Below are positions 17,796 to 26,479 of a DNA stretch of 64,000 nucleotides, one piece after another. Positions within the stretch are counted from its first letter, which is position 1. The number at the start of each line of letters is the position of its first letter. The notes below the pieces were generated by a model. The model ran no database searches and was not told the DNA's origin. It saw nothing but the letters and a program-made list of their open reading frames with translations. Where the stretch lies: the NCBI GenBank assembly GCA_040219295.1, contig JAVJST010000005.1, positions 992,001-1,056,000 on the forward strand, given 5' to 3'. The stretch comes from JAVJST01 sp040219295. GTDB taxonomy: Bacteria > Pseudomonadota > Alphaproteobacteria > Rhodospirillales > Casp-alpha2. Position numbers and translations under genes: made by a program.

Positions 17796-19526
17796 ATGAC
17801 GAGCAATCCGGAACAGTCCTTGAAGCTGCCGAGCGCCCGGGTCTATCTGGCCTGTCTGGTTTCGGCGATCGCGTTCGTTGCGTTCAACTGGATGTGGGCC
17901 GATCACTACGGCTTCGAGTTCGGTCGCACCGCGTACGTCGTCTATGACCTCTGTGCGGCATTCGCGTTCTACTTCGTTTTCCTGAGCCAGCAGCGGGTCC
18001 TCTGGAAGGCCGTCGTGCTGAGCAACTTTCTGCTGCTCTCGGTTCATGCGACCGGCCTGGCGAAGTTCGAGATTCTGGCCGAGATGCCGCGGTTCACCGA
18101 TCTGTGGGCGTTCGGTGCCTTGGCCAGTGCCATCGCGTGGCCGGTTCTGCTCGTCGTGGTCGTCGTCTACAGTGCGGCACTGGTCGCTGTTGCCCGCAAC
18201 TGGCGGTTCAGTCCCGCCGGCCTCGGGGTTCTGGCCGCCATGGTCATTGGAATCGGGATATCGGCCTTCAATCAGACGCGGCCGGTCGCGTTGGCGGAGA
18301 GTATCGAGCACTCTGCGCCGCGCCCCGCGGCCCTGCACTACGGCCATATCCTGGCGTTTGTGCGCGACGGGATCGGCTATGCGGGTCGGTTATCACGCAT
18401 GCGGGCGGTTGCCGGGGACGCGCCGGCGGTATCCGAATTGCCGCCGGTGTTCCCTGATCGGCCAATTGGCGATCTCGGACTGCGCGACGTTCACGTGGTC
18501 GTCGTCGAGAGCCTGGCGTTTCCCGACGACATCGAGGGTTTCGCGTTCTCGCGTTCACCACTGTCGGCCCGCATGGCGGCATTGATCGGCGATCCGGAGC
18601 GGCGTGCGTTCAGTCCGGTGACCGGCGGCCGGTCGCCCGACGCCGAGTTCGAAGTGCTGTGCGGATTGGCGGCGTTGCTCGACTGGCGCGAGGTCGTGTT
18701 CAACGCCCTGACGGCGAGGCAGGCCGATTGTCTGCCACGCAAGCTGGCCGGGCGCGGCTGGCATACGCTCGCGACCAACCCGGTGCCCGGTCACTTCTTC
18801 AATTCGGAAGGGGTTTACCGGCGGATCGGTTTCATCGACACGGCATTCGCCGGGGAACTCGATACGAGCGACACAGACGGCGCCTATCTGTCCGCCGCGT
18901 CGACCCTGGATCAGCACTTGGAGCGCATCATGCGCGCCAGGGCGACGGGTGTGCCGGTGTTCAGCTATGTCTTTCCGTCGTCGACCCACGTGCCTTATTG
19001 GCGCAACGAGGAGGTGCGCCCCTCGGTGACGGCCGTCGAGCCGGCCAATGTCCTGGTCGCGGGATATGCCAATGCGTTGTTCTACATGATGCAGGCGGTC
19101 GAGACATTCATCGACCGGATCCACGCGGCGGACCCGTCGGCGCTCATTGTGATCGTCGGCGATCATCCGCCTTATCTCGGACCCGGATTGGCGGACCGCG
19201 AGGCGGCGACGTTGAGCGCCCTAGCGGTTCCTTTCTTCGTCCTGGACGGCGCGTCCCGGGCCCTGTCGACAGGCAGGATCGCGCACTTCGAAATTCCGGC
19301 ACTGATCGCGAACCTGTTATCCGCCGGTGCGCCGTGTGCAGGCGCATCGTGTCTGGGCGATCCCGAAACAGGGGAGCGGCCGCTTCCCGTCGGCGGGTAC
19401 GTGTTCTCGCGGGCGGCCGGGGCGGCGCAGTACTGCCGCGACGGGGCTTCCCAAGATCGCGATTGTGCCCGACTGATGACGCTCAAGCGCGCGCACGTTC
19501 GCAAGCTGATAGAGTATGTGAAGTGA
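17796..19526 (+). CDS. LTA-synthase/sulfatase-type membrane phosphotransferase
   Basis: The protein has 576 residues. The N-terminus has several membrane segments (about residues 15-165), followed by an alkaline-phosphatase-superfamily domain. 'VHVVVVESLAF' resembles the first metal site. 'VTGGRSPDAEFEVLCGL' is where LtaS/OpgB-type enzymes carry the nucleophile; here the residue is Ser280 where threonine is usual. 'IVIVGDHPPYLGP' provides the distal metal ligands. It probably moves phosphoglycerol or a similar group onto an envelope glycan or lipid. One base separates it from the GDPD-like gene, so the two are likely linked in phosphoglycerol metabolism. Confidence 0.75.
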   Translation: MTSNPEQSLKLPSARVYLACLVSAIAFVAFNWMWADHYGFEFGRTAYVVYDLCAAFAFYFVFLSQQRVLWKAVVLSNFLLLSVHATGLAKFEILAEMPRFTDLWAFGALASAIAWPVLLVVVVVYSAALVAVARNWRFSPAGLGVLAAMVIGIGISAFNQTRPVALAESIEHSAPRPAALHYGHILAFVRDGIGYAGRLSRMRAVAGDAPAVSELPPVFPDRPIGDLGLRDVHVVVVESLAFPDDIEGFAFSRSPLSARMAALIGDPERRAFSPVTGGRSPDAEFEVLCGLAALLDWREVVFNALTARQADCLPRKLAGRGWHTLATNPVPGHFFNSEGVYRRIGFIDTAFAGELDTSDTDGAYLSAASTLDQHLERIMRARATGVPVFSYVFPSSTHVPYWRNEEVRPSVTAVEPANVLVAGYANALFYMMQAVETFIDRIHAADPSALIVIVGDHPPYLGPGLADREAATLSALAVPFFVLDGASRALSTGRIAHFEIPALIANLLSAGAPCAGASCLGDPETGERPLPVGGYVFSRAAGAAQYCRDGASQDRDCARLMTLKRAHVRKLIEYVK

Positions 19527-19527
19527 C

Positions 19528-20301
19528 ATGGTCGACGTCGGCATGCAACAGCGGGAGACGACGGTGAAACCGGGTCTGGCGGTCCGGCGCTGGCTGGCGC
19601 TCGCGGTCGTGATCGTGCTGTTGGGCGCCGGGCTGTGGCTGCTGCCGGTTGGCCTGCCGGTTTCCGCGCTGTTCGGGTCCGGCGGCGCGCAGGTCTGGTC
19701 GCACCGGGCGCTGGCTGATCACGTGCACGAGGAGAACTCGCAGGCGGCGGTCGACGCGGCGTCGGCCCAGGGCTTTCCCGGAATCGAACTCGACGTCCAC
19801 TACCTGGCGGATGTCGGCCGCCTATACGTTGGACACGACTGGCCGGACGACGGCGCCGCCGTGCGGTATCTGGACGAGTACGCATTGCCGGAAGCGGCGC
19901 GGATTTGGCTCGACGTCAAGAACCTGGGCGACCTGAGCGAGGCGCAGATCGCCGACATCGCCCTGCAGCTGCATGCGATGGGCCTCGGCGATCGGACTTA
20001 TGTCGAGAGCAAATCCCTCGCCGCGCTCAAGACCGCCGAGCGTCACGGCCTCAGAACGATCTTCTGGGTGACCCCAGCGACCGCGTCGCGGCTGCCGTTC
20101 CTCAAGTATGTCATGATGTGGCACGGCATCGATGCGGTGAGTTGCGATTACCGGAACGTGGCGATGGTCGCGCCACACTTCCGCAACCGCTCGGTCTTCG
20201 TGTTCACCGTCAACGAGCCGGCTGCCATCGCCGCATTTCGCAAGGATCCCGACGTTGGTGTCGTGCTGACCGACCGTCACTACCTGTTCACCGGCGACTG
20301 A
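19528..20301 (+). CDS. Glycerophosphodiester-phosphodiesterase-like membrane-anchored protein
   Basis: The protein has 257 residues, with a single N-terminal membrane segment (about residues 22-42). A TIM-barrel GDPD-like domain follows: 'VWSHRALADHVHEENS' for the 'HRG...EN' start, 'GIELDVHYLAD' for the ExD metal site, 'LYVGHDWP', 'IWLDVKNLGD' and a final 'GVVLTDRHYLF'. It would hydrolyse glycerophosphodiesters outside the cytoplasmic membrane. The short length and 'SHRA' in place of 'HRG' suggest a divergent member. It is coupled to the preceding LTA-synthase-like gene. Confidence 0.75.
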   Translation: MVDVGMQQRETTVKPGLAVRRWLALAVVIVLLGAGLWLLPVGLPVSALFGSGGAQVWSHRALADHVHEENSQAAVDAASAQGFPGIELDVHYLADVGRLYVGHDWPDDGAAVRYLDEYALPEAARIWLDVKNLGDLSEAQIADIALQLHAMGLGDRTYVESKSLAALKTAERHGLRTIFWVTPATASRLPFLKYVMMWHGIDAVSCDYRNVAMVAPHFRNRSVFVFTVNEPAAIAAFRKDPDVGVVLTDRHYLFTGD

Positions 20302-20313
20302 GACGCCCGCGCC

Positions 20314-20772
20314 TCAGCCGCCGTCGAGGAAACCCTGCAGGATCCAGCCCGCCGCCATCTTGTCGATGACTTCGCCGCGCCGTTTGCGGCTGGCATCGGC
20401 GCCCTCGATGAGGACGCGCTCGACGGCCGCCGTCGACAGCCGCTCGTCCCAGAAGGCCACCGGCAGGTCCAGGACCTTCATGATTTCCGCGGTGATGTCG
20501 CGGGTTGCCTGGCAGCGCGGGCCTTCGGAGCCGTCCATGCTGACCGGCAGGCCGACGACCAGGCCGCCAACCGAATCGGCCGCGACGATTTCCTGCAGAC
20601 GGACGACGTCCTTCGAGAGTTTGGTGCGACGGATGGTTTCACGGGGACTGGCGATCATGTGGCTGACGTCGGAAACCGCGATGCCGATGGTCTTCGTGCC
20701 GACATCGAGCGCCATGTAGGATTCCCCCATGGGCACGAGGCTGCGCAGTTCGGCGGGTTCGACAACGGGCAT
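20314..20772 (-). CDS. ruvX: Putative pre-16S rRNA nuclease / Holliday junction resolvase homologue RuvX (YqgF)
   Basis: The protein has 152 residues with an RNase H fold. It shows 'YMALDVGTKTIGIAVSD', 'GGLVVGLPVSMDGSEG' and the terminal 'VAFWDERLSTAAVERVL'. YqgF/RuvX matures the 5' end of 16S rRNA in E. coli. It converges with the GDPD-like gene and diverges from the SH3-protein gene; GatCAB genes lie nearby. Confidence 0.92.
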   Translation of the reverse strand: MPVVEPAELRSLVPMGESYMALDVGTKTIGIAVSDVSHMIASPRETIRRTKLSKDVVRLQEIVAADSVGGLVVGLPVSMDGSEGPRCQATRDITAEIMKVLDLPVAFWDERLSTAAVERVLIEGADASRKRRGEVIDKMAAGWILQGFLDGG

Positions 20773-20889
20773 GGCTGTTTATAGCGCTGGCGGCTGACGC
20801 CGTCGAACATCGCCGCCAACCGCAGATGACTTGGAGAGACGCGACTTCGCGGGCTATTCTGGATTCGGAATAATGAGGGAGTCTCACCG

Positions 20890-21696
20890 ATGCCGACAGG
20901 CGGGGGGCCGACGGTTCGCGCTGCGCTGGGCGTCCTGATCGCCGCCGGCGCCCTGATGCTGACAATGTCCGGCGCCGGGCATGCGCAGGAATCCGGCAAG
21001 ACGACCTTCCTGGGTCATGAAATCGACGAGAACCGGGTGACCTACGTGGTGACCCGTGACGTCAACGTCCGCGAGAAACCGGAGACCGGCGCGAAGCGGG
21101 TCGGCGGCCTCAAGGTGGGGGAAGAGGTGGTGTCGCCGGGCCGCTACCAGGGCTGGATTGCCGTCGAACGCGACGGAAAGCCGCTCGGATTCGCCTACTT
21201 CAAGTACCTGCAGCCGTTCATCGACGGCGCGCTGGCCGAGACGGTGACGGGCGAAACGACCGTCGGAAAGCGGACGTGTTCCTACCGCATCAACTTCAGC
21301 GGCAAGACCCAGCCCGAGGGCGAGGCCTTCAGCTTCGCCGACTACGAGGTATCGGTGAGCTGCAAGCTCGGCGACGAGACCCTCAGTTTCAGCCTGTTCG
21401 CCTTCATGACAGAAGGACCGTATGCCCGCGGCAAGGACACGGTGCACCAGATCGGTGTCGACCTGCTGGCCATCGCCGAGGACTTCGACCACGTGCTGTC
21501 GTCGATCGTGCTCTATGACCATGCCAAGCAGGAGGTCTGGTTCGACCAGATAACGCTGGACGAGTATGTCCGCAAATCCGAGCCGAAGACGGTTGCCGCG
21601 AAGAACGTCGCCGAGGCGGTCGAGGCGGCGGTGCGTATCACGCTCGCGGCCTGGAACGACAAGGTCTGGGAAGAACTGGCGAAGGTGCAGGGTTAG
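20890..21696 (+). CDS. Exported bacterial SH3 domain protein
   Basis: The protein has 268 residues. A signal peptide ends near 'SGAGHAQES'. An SH3b domain follows ('VTRDVNVREKPETGAKRVGG ... GRYQGWIAVERDGK', about residues 55-110). The rest is an unassigned domain containing 'RTCSYRINFSGKTQPEGEAF' and 'YEVSVSCKLGDETL', where two cysteines may form a disulfide. SH3b domains often bind envelope components. A good GGGAG ribosome site precedes the ATG. Its stop overlaps the stop of the convergent membrane protein by three bases. Confidence 0.82.
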   Translation: MPTGGGPTVRAALGVLIAAGALMLTMSGAGHAQESGKTTFLGHEIDENRVTYVVTRDVNVREKPETGAKRVGGLKVGEEVVSPGRYQGWIAVERDGKPLGFAYFKYLQPFIDGALAETVTGETTVGKRTCSYRINFSGKTQPEGEAFSFADYEVSVSCKLGDETLSFSLFAFMTEGPYARGKDTVHQIGVDLLAIAEDFDHVLSSIVLYDHAKQEVWFDQITLDEYVRKSEPKTVAAKNVAEAVEAAVRITLAAWNDKVWEELAKVQG

Positions 21697-22616
21697 ACGG
21701 CGACTCGCACGGTTGATTTCCCAACGATCAGCGACCTGTAAATCACGCCGATTGCCGTGGTAATGATGATCGCCTGCAAGAGAACAAGCCCCGTCCCGAA
21801 GATTGCCGAAAGTTCGAATATGTCCGTGATAATGGCGCCCAGAAACTCTGGCTCCGCATCAACGTACGAATACGCAATAACCAAATCGCTGAGTCGCCAA
21901 AGATTGATGCCGACCGCAATCGGCGACGTCACAAGAAACAAAACCGTAAAGGTTTTTGACCTAACCCCGCTCGATAGCGCCCAGCTTTGGGGTAGTGTCA
22001 AAGGATGTTCAGACGCTGCGGTAGCGACAATCAAGCATGCCCCAGAAACTAGAAAAAGTCCGGCAGCATGAGCTAGAACCAGCGCCATAACATGCCATGC
22101 CACAAGGCCCGTTACAGTCGCGTCGGCGGCGACAGCGTTAAAATGGATTGGCTGTACGACAAAGTAGAGGAACATAGATCCAAGAAGGATCATAGCGAAC
22201 GCAATGAGGTAGATCAGGTAAAGGATTGCTGCCCGAGTGCCGTAGTGAAGGTCGTTTCGGTTCAGTCTTGGAATCAAAGCCTGACTATGGTCCGGGTGTA
22301 TGATGGATCTGGTCCATTGCACCGCAAACGGCAAGAGACAAAGGGGCAACGCATACGCCAATGTCTCGACGCCCAACACGGTGATGAGAAACAGGTCAAA
22401 CCGTTCGTCAAAGGTCGCCGAATCGACGCTCCAAACAGCGAATCTAAGTTCGTACATGCCCCAATTCGCCAAAGCGAATAGGGCGAACGGAACGATGGAT
22501 ACGCGAACAAGCGCCGGGAACCGGGCGAACGGAAGTCGGACGATCTCCCACAAGGTTGGCCAGAACCTGAAAGTCGTGCCGTCCTTGGTGCCAGTATCAG
22601 TGTAAGTTCCACTCAT
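21693..22616 (-). CDS. Hypothetical polytopic membrane protein
   Basis: The protein has 307 residues from the ATG at 22616 (MSGTYTDTGTKDG); the longer open frame upstream reads into the gatC promoter region. It has about six hydrophobic segments, among them 'RVSIVPFALFALANWGMY', 'AILYLIYLIAFAMILLGSM' and 'FLVTSPIAVGINLW'. I do not recognise the family, though the layout resembles small exporter or regulator membrane proteins with paired helices. Base composition is visibly less GC-rich than the neighbours and codon use differs, which suggests recent acquisition. It diverges from gatC. Confidence 0.75.
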   Translation of the reverse strand: MSGTYTDTGTKDGTTFRFWPTLWEIVRLPFARFPALVRVSIVPFALFALANWGMYELRFAVWSVDSATFDERFDLFLITVLGVETLAYALPLCLLPFAVQWTRSIIHPDHSQALIPRLNRNDLHYGTRAAILYLIYLIAFAMILLGSMFLYFVVQPIHFNAVAADATVTGLVAWHVMALVLAHAAGLFLVSGACLIVATAASEHPLTLPQSWALSSGVRSKTFTVLFLVTSPIAVGINLWRLSDLVIAYSYVDAEPEFLGAIITDIFELSAIFGTGLVLLQAIIITTAIGVIYRSLIVGKSTVRVAV

Positions 22617-22683
22617 GGTAGTGACTATGCAGCACTGGATGGAGAGTGACCACCCAACCGCGTCAGTCGCGGCTTTCCCGTTG

Positions 22684-22712
22684 TTGCCAGCCCCTTGGCC
22701 GGGTGCTAGTTT
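22684..22712 (+). promoter_or_regulatory. Candidate sigma70-type promoter of the gat operon
   Basis: TTGCCA (22684-22689) and TAGTTT (22707-22712) are separated by 17 bases. They lie about 50 bases before the gatC ATG, in the divergent space with the membrane protein gene. Confidence 0.4.
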
Positions 22713-22760
22713 CCGCCCGCTTTTCATCCGAAAACGCTCTCAGAACCGGACACTGGAACC

Positions 22761-23048
22761 ATGGCTCTCGACGCCGATACGGTACGCAAGATCGCTTTCC
22801 TCGCCCGCATCCGGGTCGACGACGACCGGCTCGAGCCGCTGGCGAAGGAGCTCGACGGTATCCTCGGCTGGATCGAGCAGTTGGGCGAGGTCGACACCGA
22901 TGGCGTCGAGCCGATGACCAGCGTCGCCGACCTGACCTTGCCGCGCCGCGCCGACGCGGTGACCGACGGCAACGATCCCGAAAAAGTCCTGGCCAACGCG
23001 CCGGACCCGGTCGAGGCGTTCTATACCGTCCCCAAGGTCGTGGAGTAG
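22761..23048 (+). CDS. gatC: Asp-tRNA(Asn)/Glu-tRNA(Gln) amidotransferase subunit C
   Basis: The protein has 95 residues. It begins 'MALDADTVRKIAFLARIRVD', has the mid motif 'ELDGILGWIEQLGEVDTDGV' and ends with 'DPVEAFYTVPKVVE'. It is the small subunit that wraps GatA and stabilises the GatCAB complex, which amidates mischarged Glu-tRNA(Gln) and Asp-tRNA(Asn). Three bases separate it from gatA. Confidence 0.95.
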   Translation: MALDADTVRKIAFLARIRVDDDRLEPLAKELDGILGWIEQLGEVDTDGVEPMTSVADLTLPRRADAVTDGNDPEKVLANAPDPVEAFYTVPKVVE

Positions 23049-23051
23049 ACG

Positions 23052-24542
23052 ATGGCCGACGACCTGACCAAGTTGACCATCGCCGAGGCGCGTTCCGGCC
23101 TGCAGAGCGGCGCGTTCTCATCGGTTGAGTTGACCGACGCGCACATCGCCGCCGGCGAGGCCAATCGCGCGCTCAACGTCTACGTCACGGAAACCCCCGA
23201 GATCGCGCGAAACGCCGCCAAAACGGCGGACGACCGGCGCACGGACGGCCGCGTCGCCGGTGCTATGGATGGCATCCCCATCGCCATGAAGGACCTGTTC
23301 TGCACCGAGGGCGTGCAGACCACGGCGTCGTCGCACATCCTCGAGGGCTTCAAGCCGACCTACGAATCGACGGTCGGCGGCAACCTCAAGGCGGCCGGCG
23401 CGGTCATGCTCGGCAAGTCCAACATGGACGAGTTCGCCATGGGTTCGGCGACCATCACCAGCTACTTCGGCGATACCATCAATCCGTGGCAGGCCGCGTC
23501 CGGCCCGGACGCCGGCAAGGATCTGGTGCCCGGCGGCTCGTCGGGCGGTTCCGCGGCGGCGGTCGCCGCGCGCATCGCGCTGGGCGCCACCGGAACCGAC
23601 ACCGGCGGTTCGATCCGCCAGCCCGCGTCGTTCACCGGCATCGTCGGCATGAAACCGACTTACGGCCGCTGCTCGCGCTGGGGCATCGTCGCTTTCGCCT
23701 CGAGCCTCGACCAGGCCGGTCCGATGACGCGGACGGTGCGCGATTCCGCGATCATGCTCGGCGCCATGGCGGGCCACGACCCGAAGGACTCCACGTCCGC
23801 ACCGGTCGAGACGCCGGACTTCGAGAGCGCCGTCGGCGAGAGCATCAAGGGCCTGCGGGTCGGCATCCCCGAGGAATACACCGCCGAGGGCATGCCCGAT
23901 GAGATTACCCGGCTCTGGGAGCAGGGTGCTGCGTGGCTCAAGGACCAGGGTGCCGAGATCGTCGACGTGACGTTGCCGCACACCAAGTACGCGTTGCCGA
24001 CCTACTACATCGTCGCGCCGGCCGAGGCGTCGGCCAACCTGGCGCGCTACGACGGCGTGCGCTACGGCTTCCGCGCCCACGGCGAGACCCTCGACGAGAT
24101 GTACATGAACACCCGCGGCGAAGGCTTCGGCACCGAGGTGCAGCGCCGCGTGCTGATCGGCGCCTACGTGCTGTCGGCGGGCTACTACGACGCCTACTAC
24201 GTCAAGGCGCAGAAGGTCCGCAGCCGCATCGCCGAGGACTTCCGCAAGGCGTTCGAGGATGTCGACGTGCTGCTGACGCCGACCGCGCCGTCGCCGGCAT
24301 TCGCCATCGGCGCCGAAATGTCGCCGGTTGAGATGTACCTCAACGACGTGTTCACGGTGCCGGCGTCGCTCGCCGGCCTGCCGGGCATATCGGTGCCCGC
24401 GGGCTTAAGCGCCAGCGGTCTGCCGCTTGGCCTGCAGATGATCGCCAAGCCGTTCGACGAGCTGACCCTGTTCCGCGCCGCCGCCGCGCTGGAAGAGGCC
24501 GCCGGTTTCGAGCTTCCCGCGTTCGATCCGAGAGGGGCCTGA
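23052..24542 (+). CDS. gatA: Asp-tRNA(Asn)/Glu-tRNA(Gln) amidotransferase subunit A
   Basis: The protein has 496 residues, an amidase-signature enzyme. The catalytic lysine is in 'GIPIAMKDLFC'. The Ser-cisSer region is 'VPGGSSGGSAAAVAAR' with 'GTDTGGSIRQPASF'. It releases ammonia from glutamine and channels it to GatB. The C-terminal 'SLAGLPGISVPAGL' is also family-typical. It is the second gene of the gat operon. Confidence 0.96.
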   Translation: MADDLTKLTIAEARSGLQSGAFSSVELTDAHIAAGEANRALNVYVTETPEIARNAAKTADDRRTDGRVAGAMDGIPIAMKDLFCTEGVQTTASSHILEGFKPTYESTVGGNLKAAGAVMLGKSNMDEFAMGSATITSYFGDTINPWQAASGPDAGKDLVPGGSSGGSAAAVAARIALGATGTDTGGSIRQPASFTGIVGMKPTYGRCSRWGIVAFASSLDQAGPMTRTVRDSAIMLGAMAGHDPKDSTSAPVETPDFESAVGESIKGLRVGIPEEYTAEGMPDEITRLWEQGAAWLKDQGAEIVDVTLPHTKYALPTYYIVAPAEASANLARYDGVRYGFRAHGETLDEMYMNTRGEGFGTEVQRRVLIGAYVLSAGYYDAYYVKAQKVRSRIAEDFRKAFEDVDVLLTPTAPSPAFAIGAEMSPVEMYLNDVFTVPASLAGLPGISVPAGLSASGLPLGLQMIAKPFDELTLFRAAAALEEAAGFELPAFDPRGA

Positions 24543-24545
24543 GCC

Positions 24546-24995
24546 ATGGCGATGACCATACGCGAAGCCTCGATCGTCGATTTCGACGCGGTGCTGCCGC
24601 TCTTTCAGGCATTCTACCGCGAGGAAGGCTTCGACCACGCGGTCAGCCGGGTGCCGGCCAACCTGCGCGAGATCCTGCAGCGTGACGACACCCGCGTGCT
24701 TGTCGCCGAGATCGACGGCGACGCGGTCGGCGCGGCTTCGCTGTCGAGCGCCTTCGGGCTCGAGGTCGGACTTTATGCCGAACTCGAGGACCTCTACGTG
24801 CATCCGGACCACCGCGGCAAGGGGATCGCCGGCGCGCTGATCGAGGCATCCTGCGAATGGGCGCGGTCGATCGGCTGCCATGACATCGAGATCGTGATGA
24901 CCCGCCACGGCCGCGAGCAGGCCGGACTGGTGCCGTTCTACGTCCGTCACGGTTTCGAGGATGCCGACCGCATGATCATGGAGCGCGTCCTATGA
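24546..24995 (+). CDS. GNAT family N-acetyltransferase inserted in the gat operon
   Basis: The protein has 149 residues. The acetyl-CoA site is 'LEDLYVHPDHRGKGIAGAL' with the R/Q-x-x-G-x-G/A pattern, preceded by a beta-strand 'VLVAEIDGDAVGAASLS'. The C-terminus 'PFYVRHGFEDADRMIMERVL' is typical of GNAT enzymes. It lies three bases after gatA and overlaps the gatB start (ATGA), so it is co-translated with the amidotransferase. The substrate is unknown. Confidence 0.9.
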   Translation: MAMTIREASIVDFDAVLPLFQAFYREEGFDHAVSRVPANLREILQRDDTRVLVAEIDGDAVGAASLSSAFGLEVGLYAELEDLYVHPDHRGKGIAGALIEASCEWARSIGCHDIEIVMTRHGREQAGLVPFYVRHGFEDADRMIMERVL

Positions 24996-26479
24996 GCAGC
25001 ACCGGGAGCAGCTATCTCATCCAGGGCGAAACCGGCGACTGGGAGGTCGTCATCGGCCTCGAGGTTCATGCCCAGATTTCGTCCAAGTCGAAGCTGTTCT
25101 CCGGCGCCTCCGCTGAGTACGGCGGCGGTCCGAACGAGCACGTCTCGATCGTCGATGCGGCGATGCCCGGCATGCTGCCGGTGATCAACGACTACTGCGT
25201 CGAACAGGCGGTACGCACCGGTCTCGGTCTCAAGGCGCACATCAATCACTACTCGGTGTTCGAGCGGAAGAACTACTTCTACGCCGACTTGCCGCAGGGC
25301 TACCAGATCAGCCAGTACGCCCACCCGGTAGTCGGCGAGGGCACGGTGATCCTCGACATGCCCGACGGCACCACGCGGCCGATCGGCATCGAGCGCCTGC
25401 ACATGGAGCAGGACGCCGGCAAGTCGATGCACGACCAGGACCCGAAGCGCTCGTTCATCGATCTCAACCGGGCCGGTGTGGCGCTGATGGAGATCGTCTC
25501 CAAGCCCGACATGCGTTCGCCCGAGGAAGCCGGCATCTACGTGCGCAAGCTGCGCTCGATCCTGCGCTACCTCGGCACCTGCGACGGCAACATGGAGCAG
25601 GGCTCGATGCGGGCCGACGTCAACGTCTCGGTGCGCAAGGCCGGCGAGGACTTGCGCACGCGCTGCGAGATCAAGAACGTCAATTCGGTGCGGTTCGTCA
25701 TGCAGGCGATCGAGACCGAGGCGCGCCGCCAGGTCGAGGTCTGGGAATCGGGCGGCGAGGTCCAGCAGGAAACGCGGCTGTTCGATCCGAACAAGGGCGA
25801 GACCCGCTCGATGCGCTCCAAGGAGTTCGCCCACGACTACCGCTACTTCCCGGATCCGGACCTGCTGCCGCTGGTCCTCAGCCACGAATACGTCGACGCC
25901 ATCGCCGCCGACCTGCCCGAACTGCCGGACGAGAAGAAAGAACGCTTCATGACCGAGTACGGCCTGAGCGCGTACGACGCCGGCGTGCTGGTCGTCGATC
26001 GCGATACGGCTGACTACTACGAGCGCGTGGCGCGCGGAGGAGATCCAAAAAAGGGACGTGATGCCAAGCAGGCCGCCAACTGGGTGATCTCGAACCTGTT
26101 CGGCGCACTGAACGCCGCCGGCAAGTCGATCAACGACAGCCCGGTGTCGGCCGATCAACTCGGCCAGTTGCTCGACCTCATCGCCGACGACACGATCTCG
26201 GGGCGCATCGCCAAGGACGTGTTCGAGGAAATGGTCGCGACGTCGAAGGACCCGGGCGATATCGTCGAGGAAAAGGGCCTCAAGCAGATCACCGATACCG
26301 GCGCCATCGAGGCCGCGGTCGATCAGGTGATCGCCGATAACCCGGACCAGGTCGCCGACGTCAAGGGCGGCAACGAAAAGGCCATCGGCTGGTTCGTCGG
26401 TCAGGTGATGAAGGCGACCCAGGGCAAGGCCAACCCGGGCGTGGTCAACAAGCTGCTACGCGATAAGCTCGTGGGCTGA
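24992..26479 (+). CDS. gatB: Asp-tRNA(Asn)/Glu-tRNA(Gln) amidotransferase subunit B
   Basis: The protein has 495 residues. The N-terminal kinase-like domain has 'WEVVIGLEVHAQISSKSKLF', 'KNYFYADLPQGYQISQY' and 'EQDAGKSMHDQ'. The mid motif is 'GSMRADVNVSVRKAG', and a C-terminal YqeY-like tail domain binds tRNA. It phosphorylates the misacylated Glu or Asp and accepts ammonia from GatA. Its start overlaps the GNAT stop, and its 3' end overlaps the convergent sensor kinase gene by 24 bases. Confidence 0.96.
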   Translation: MSSTGSSYLIQGETGDWEVVIGLEVHAQISSKSKLFSGASAEYGGGPNEHVSIVDAAMPGMLPVINDYCVEQAVRTGLGLKAHINHYSVFERKNYFYADLPQGYQISQYAHPVVGEGTVILDMPDGTTRPIGIERLHMEQDAGKSMHDQDPKRSFIDLNRAGVALMEIVSKPDMRSPEEAGIYVRKLRSILRYLGTCDGNMEQGSMRADVNVSVRKAGEDLRTRCEIKNVNSVRFVMQAIETEARRQVEVWESGGEVQQETRLFDPNKGETRSMRSKEFAHDYRYFPDPDLLPLVLSHEYVDAIAADLPELPDEKKERFMTEYGLSAYDAGVLVVDRDTADYYERVARGGDPKKGRDAKQAANWVISNLFGALNAAGKSINDSPVSADQLGQLLDLIADDTISGRIAKDVFEEMVATSKDPGDIVEEKGLKQITDTGAIEAAVDQVIADNPDQVADVKGGNEKAIGWFVGQVMKATQGKANPGVVNKLLRDKLVG

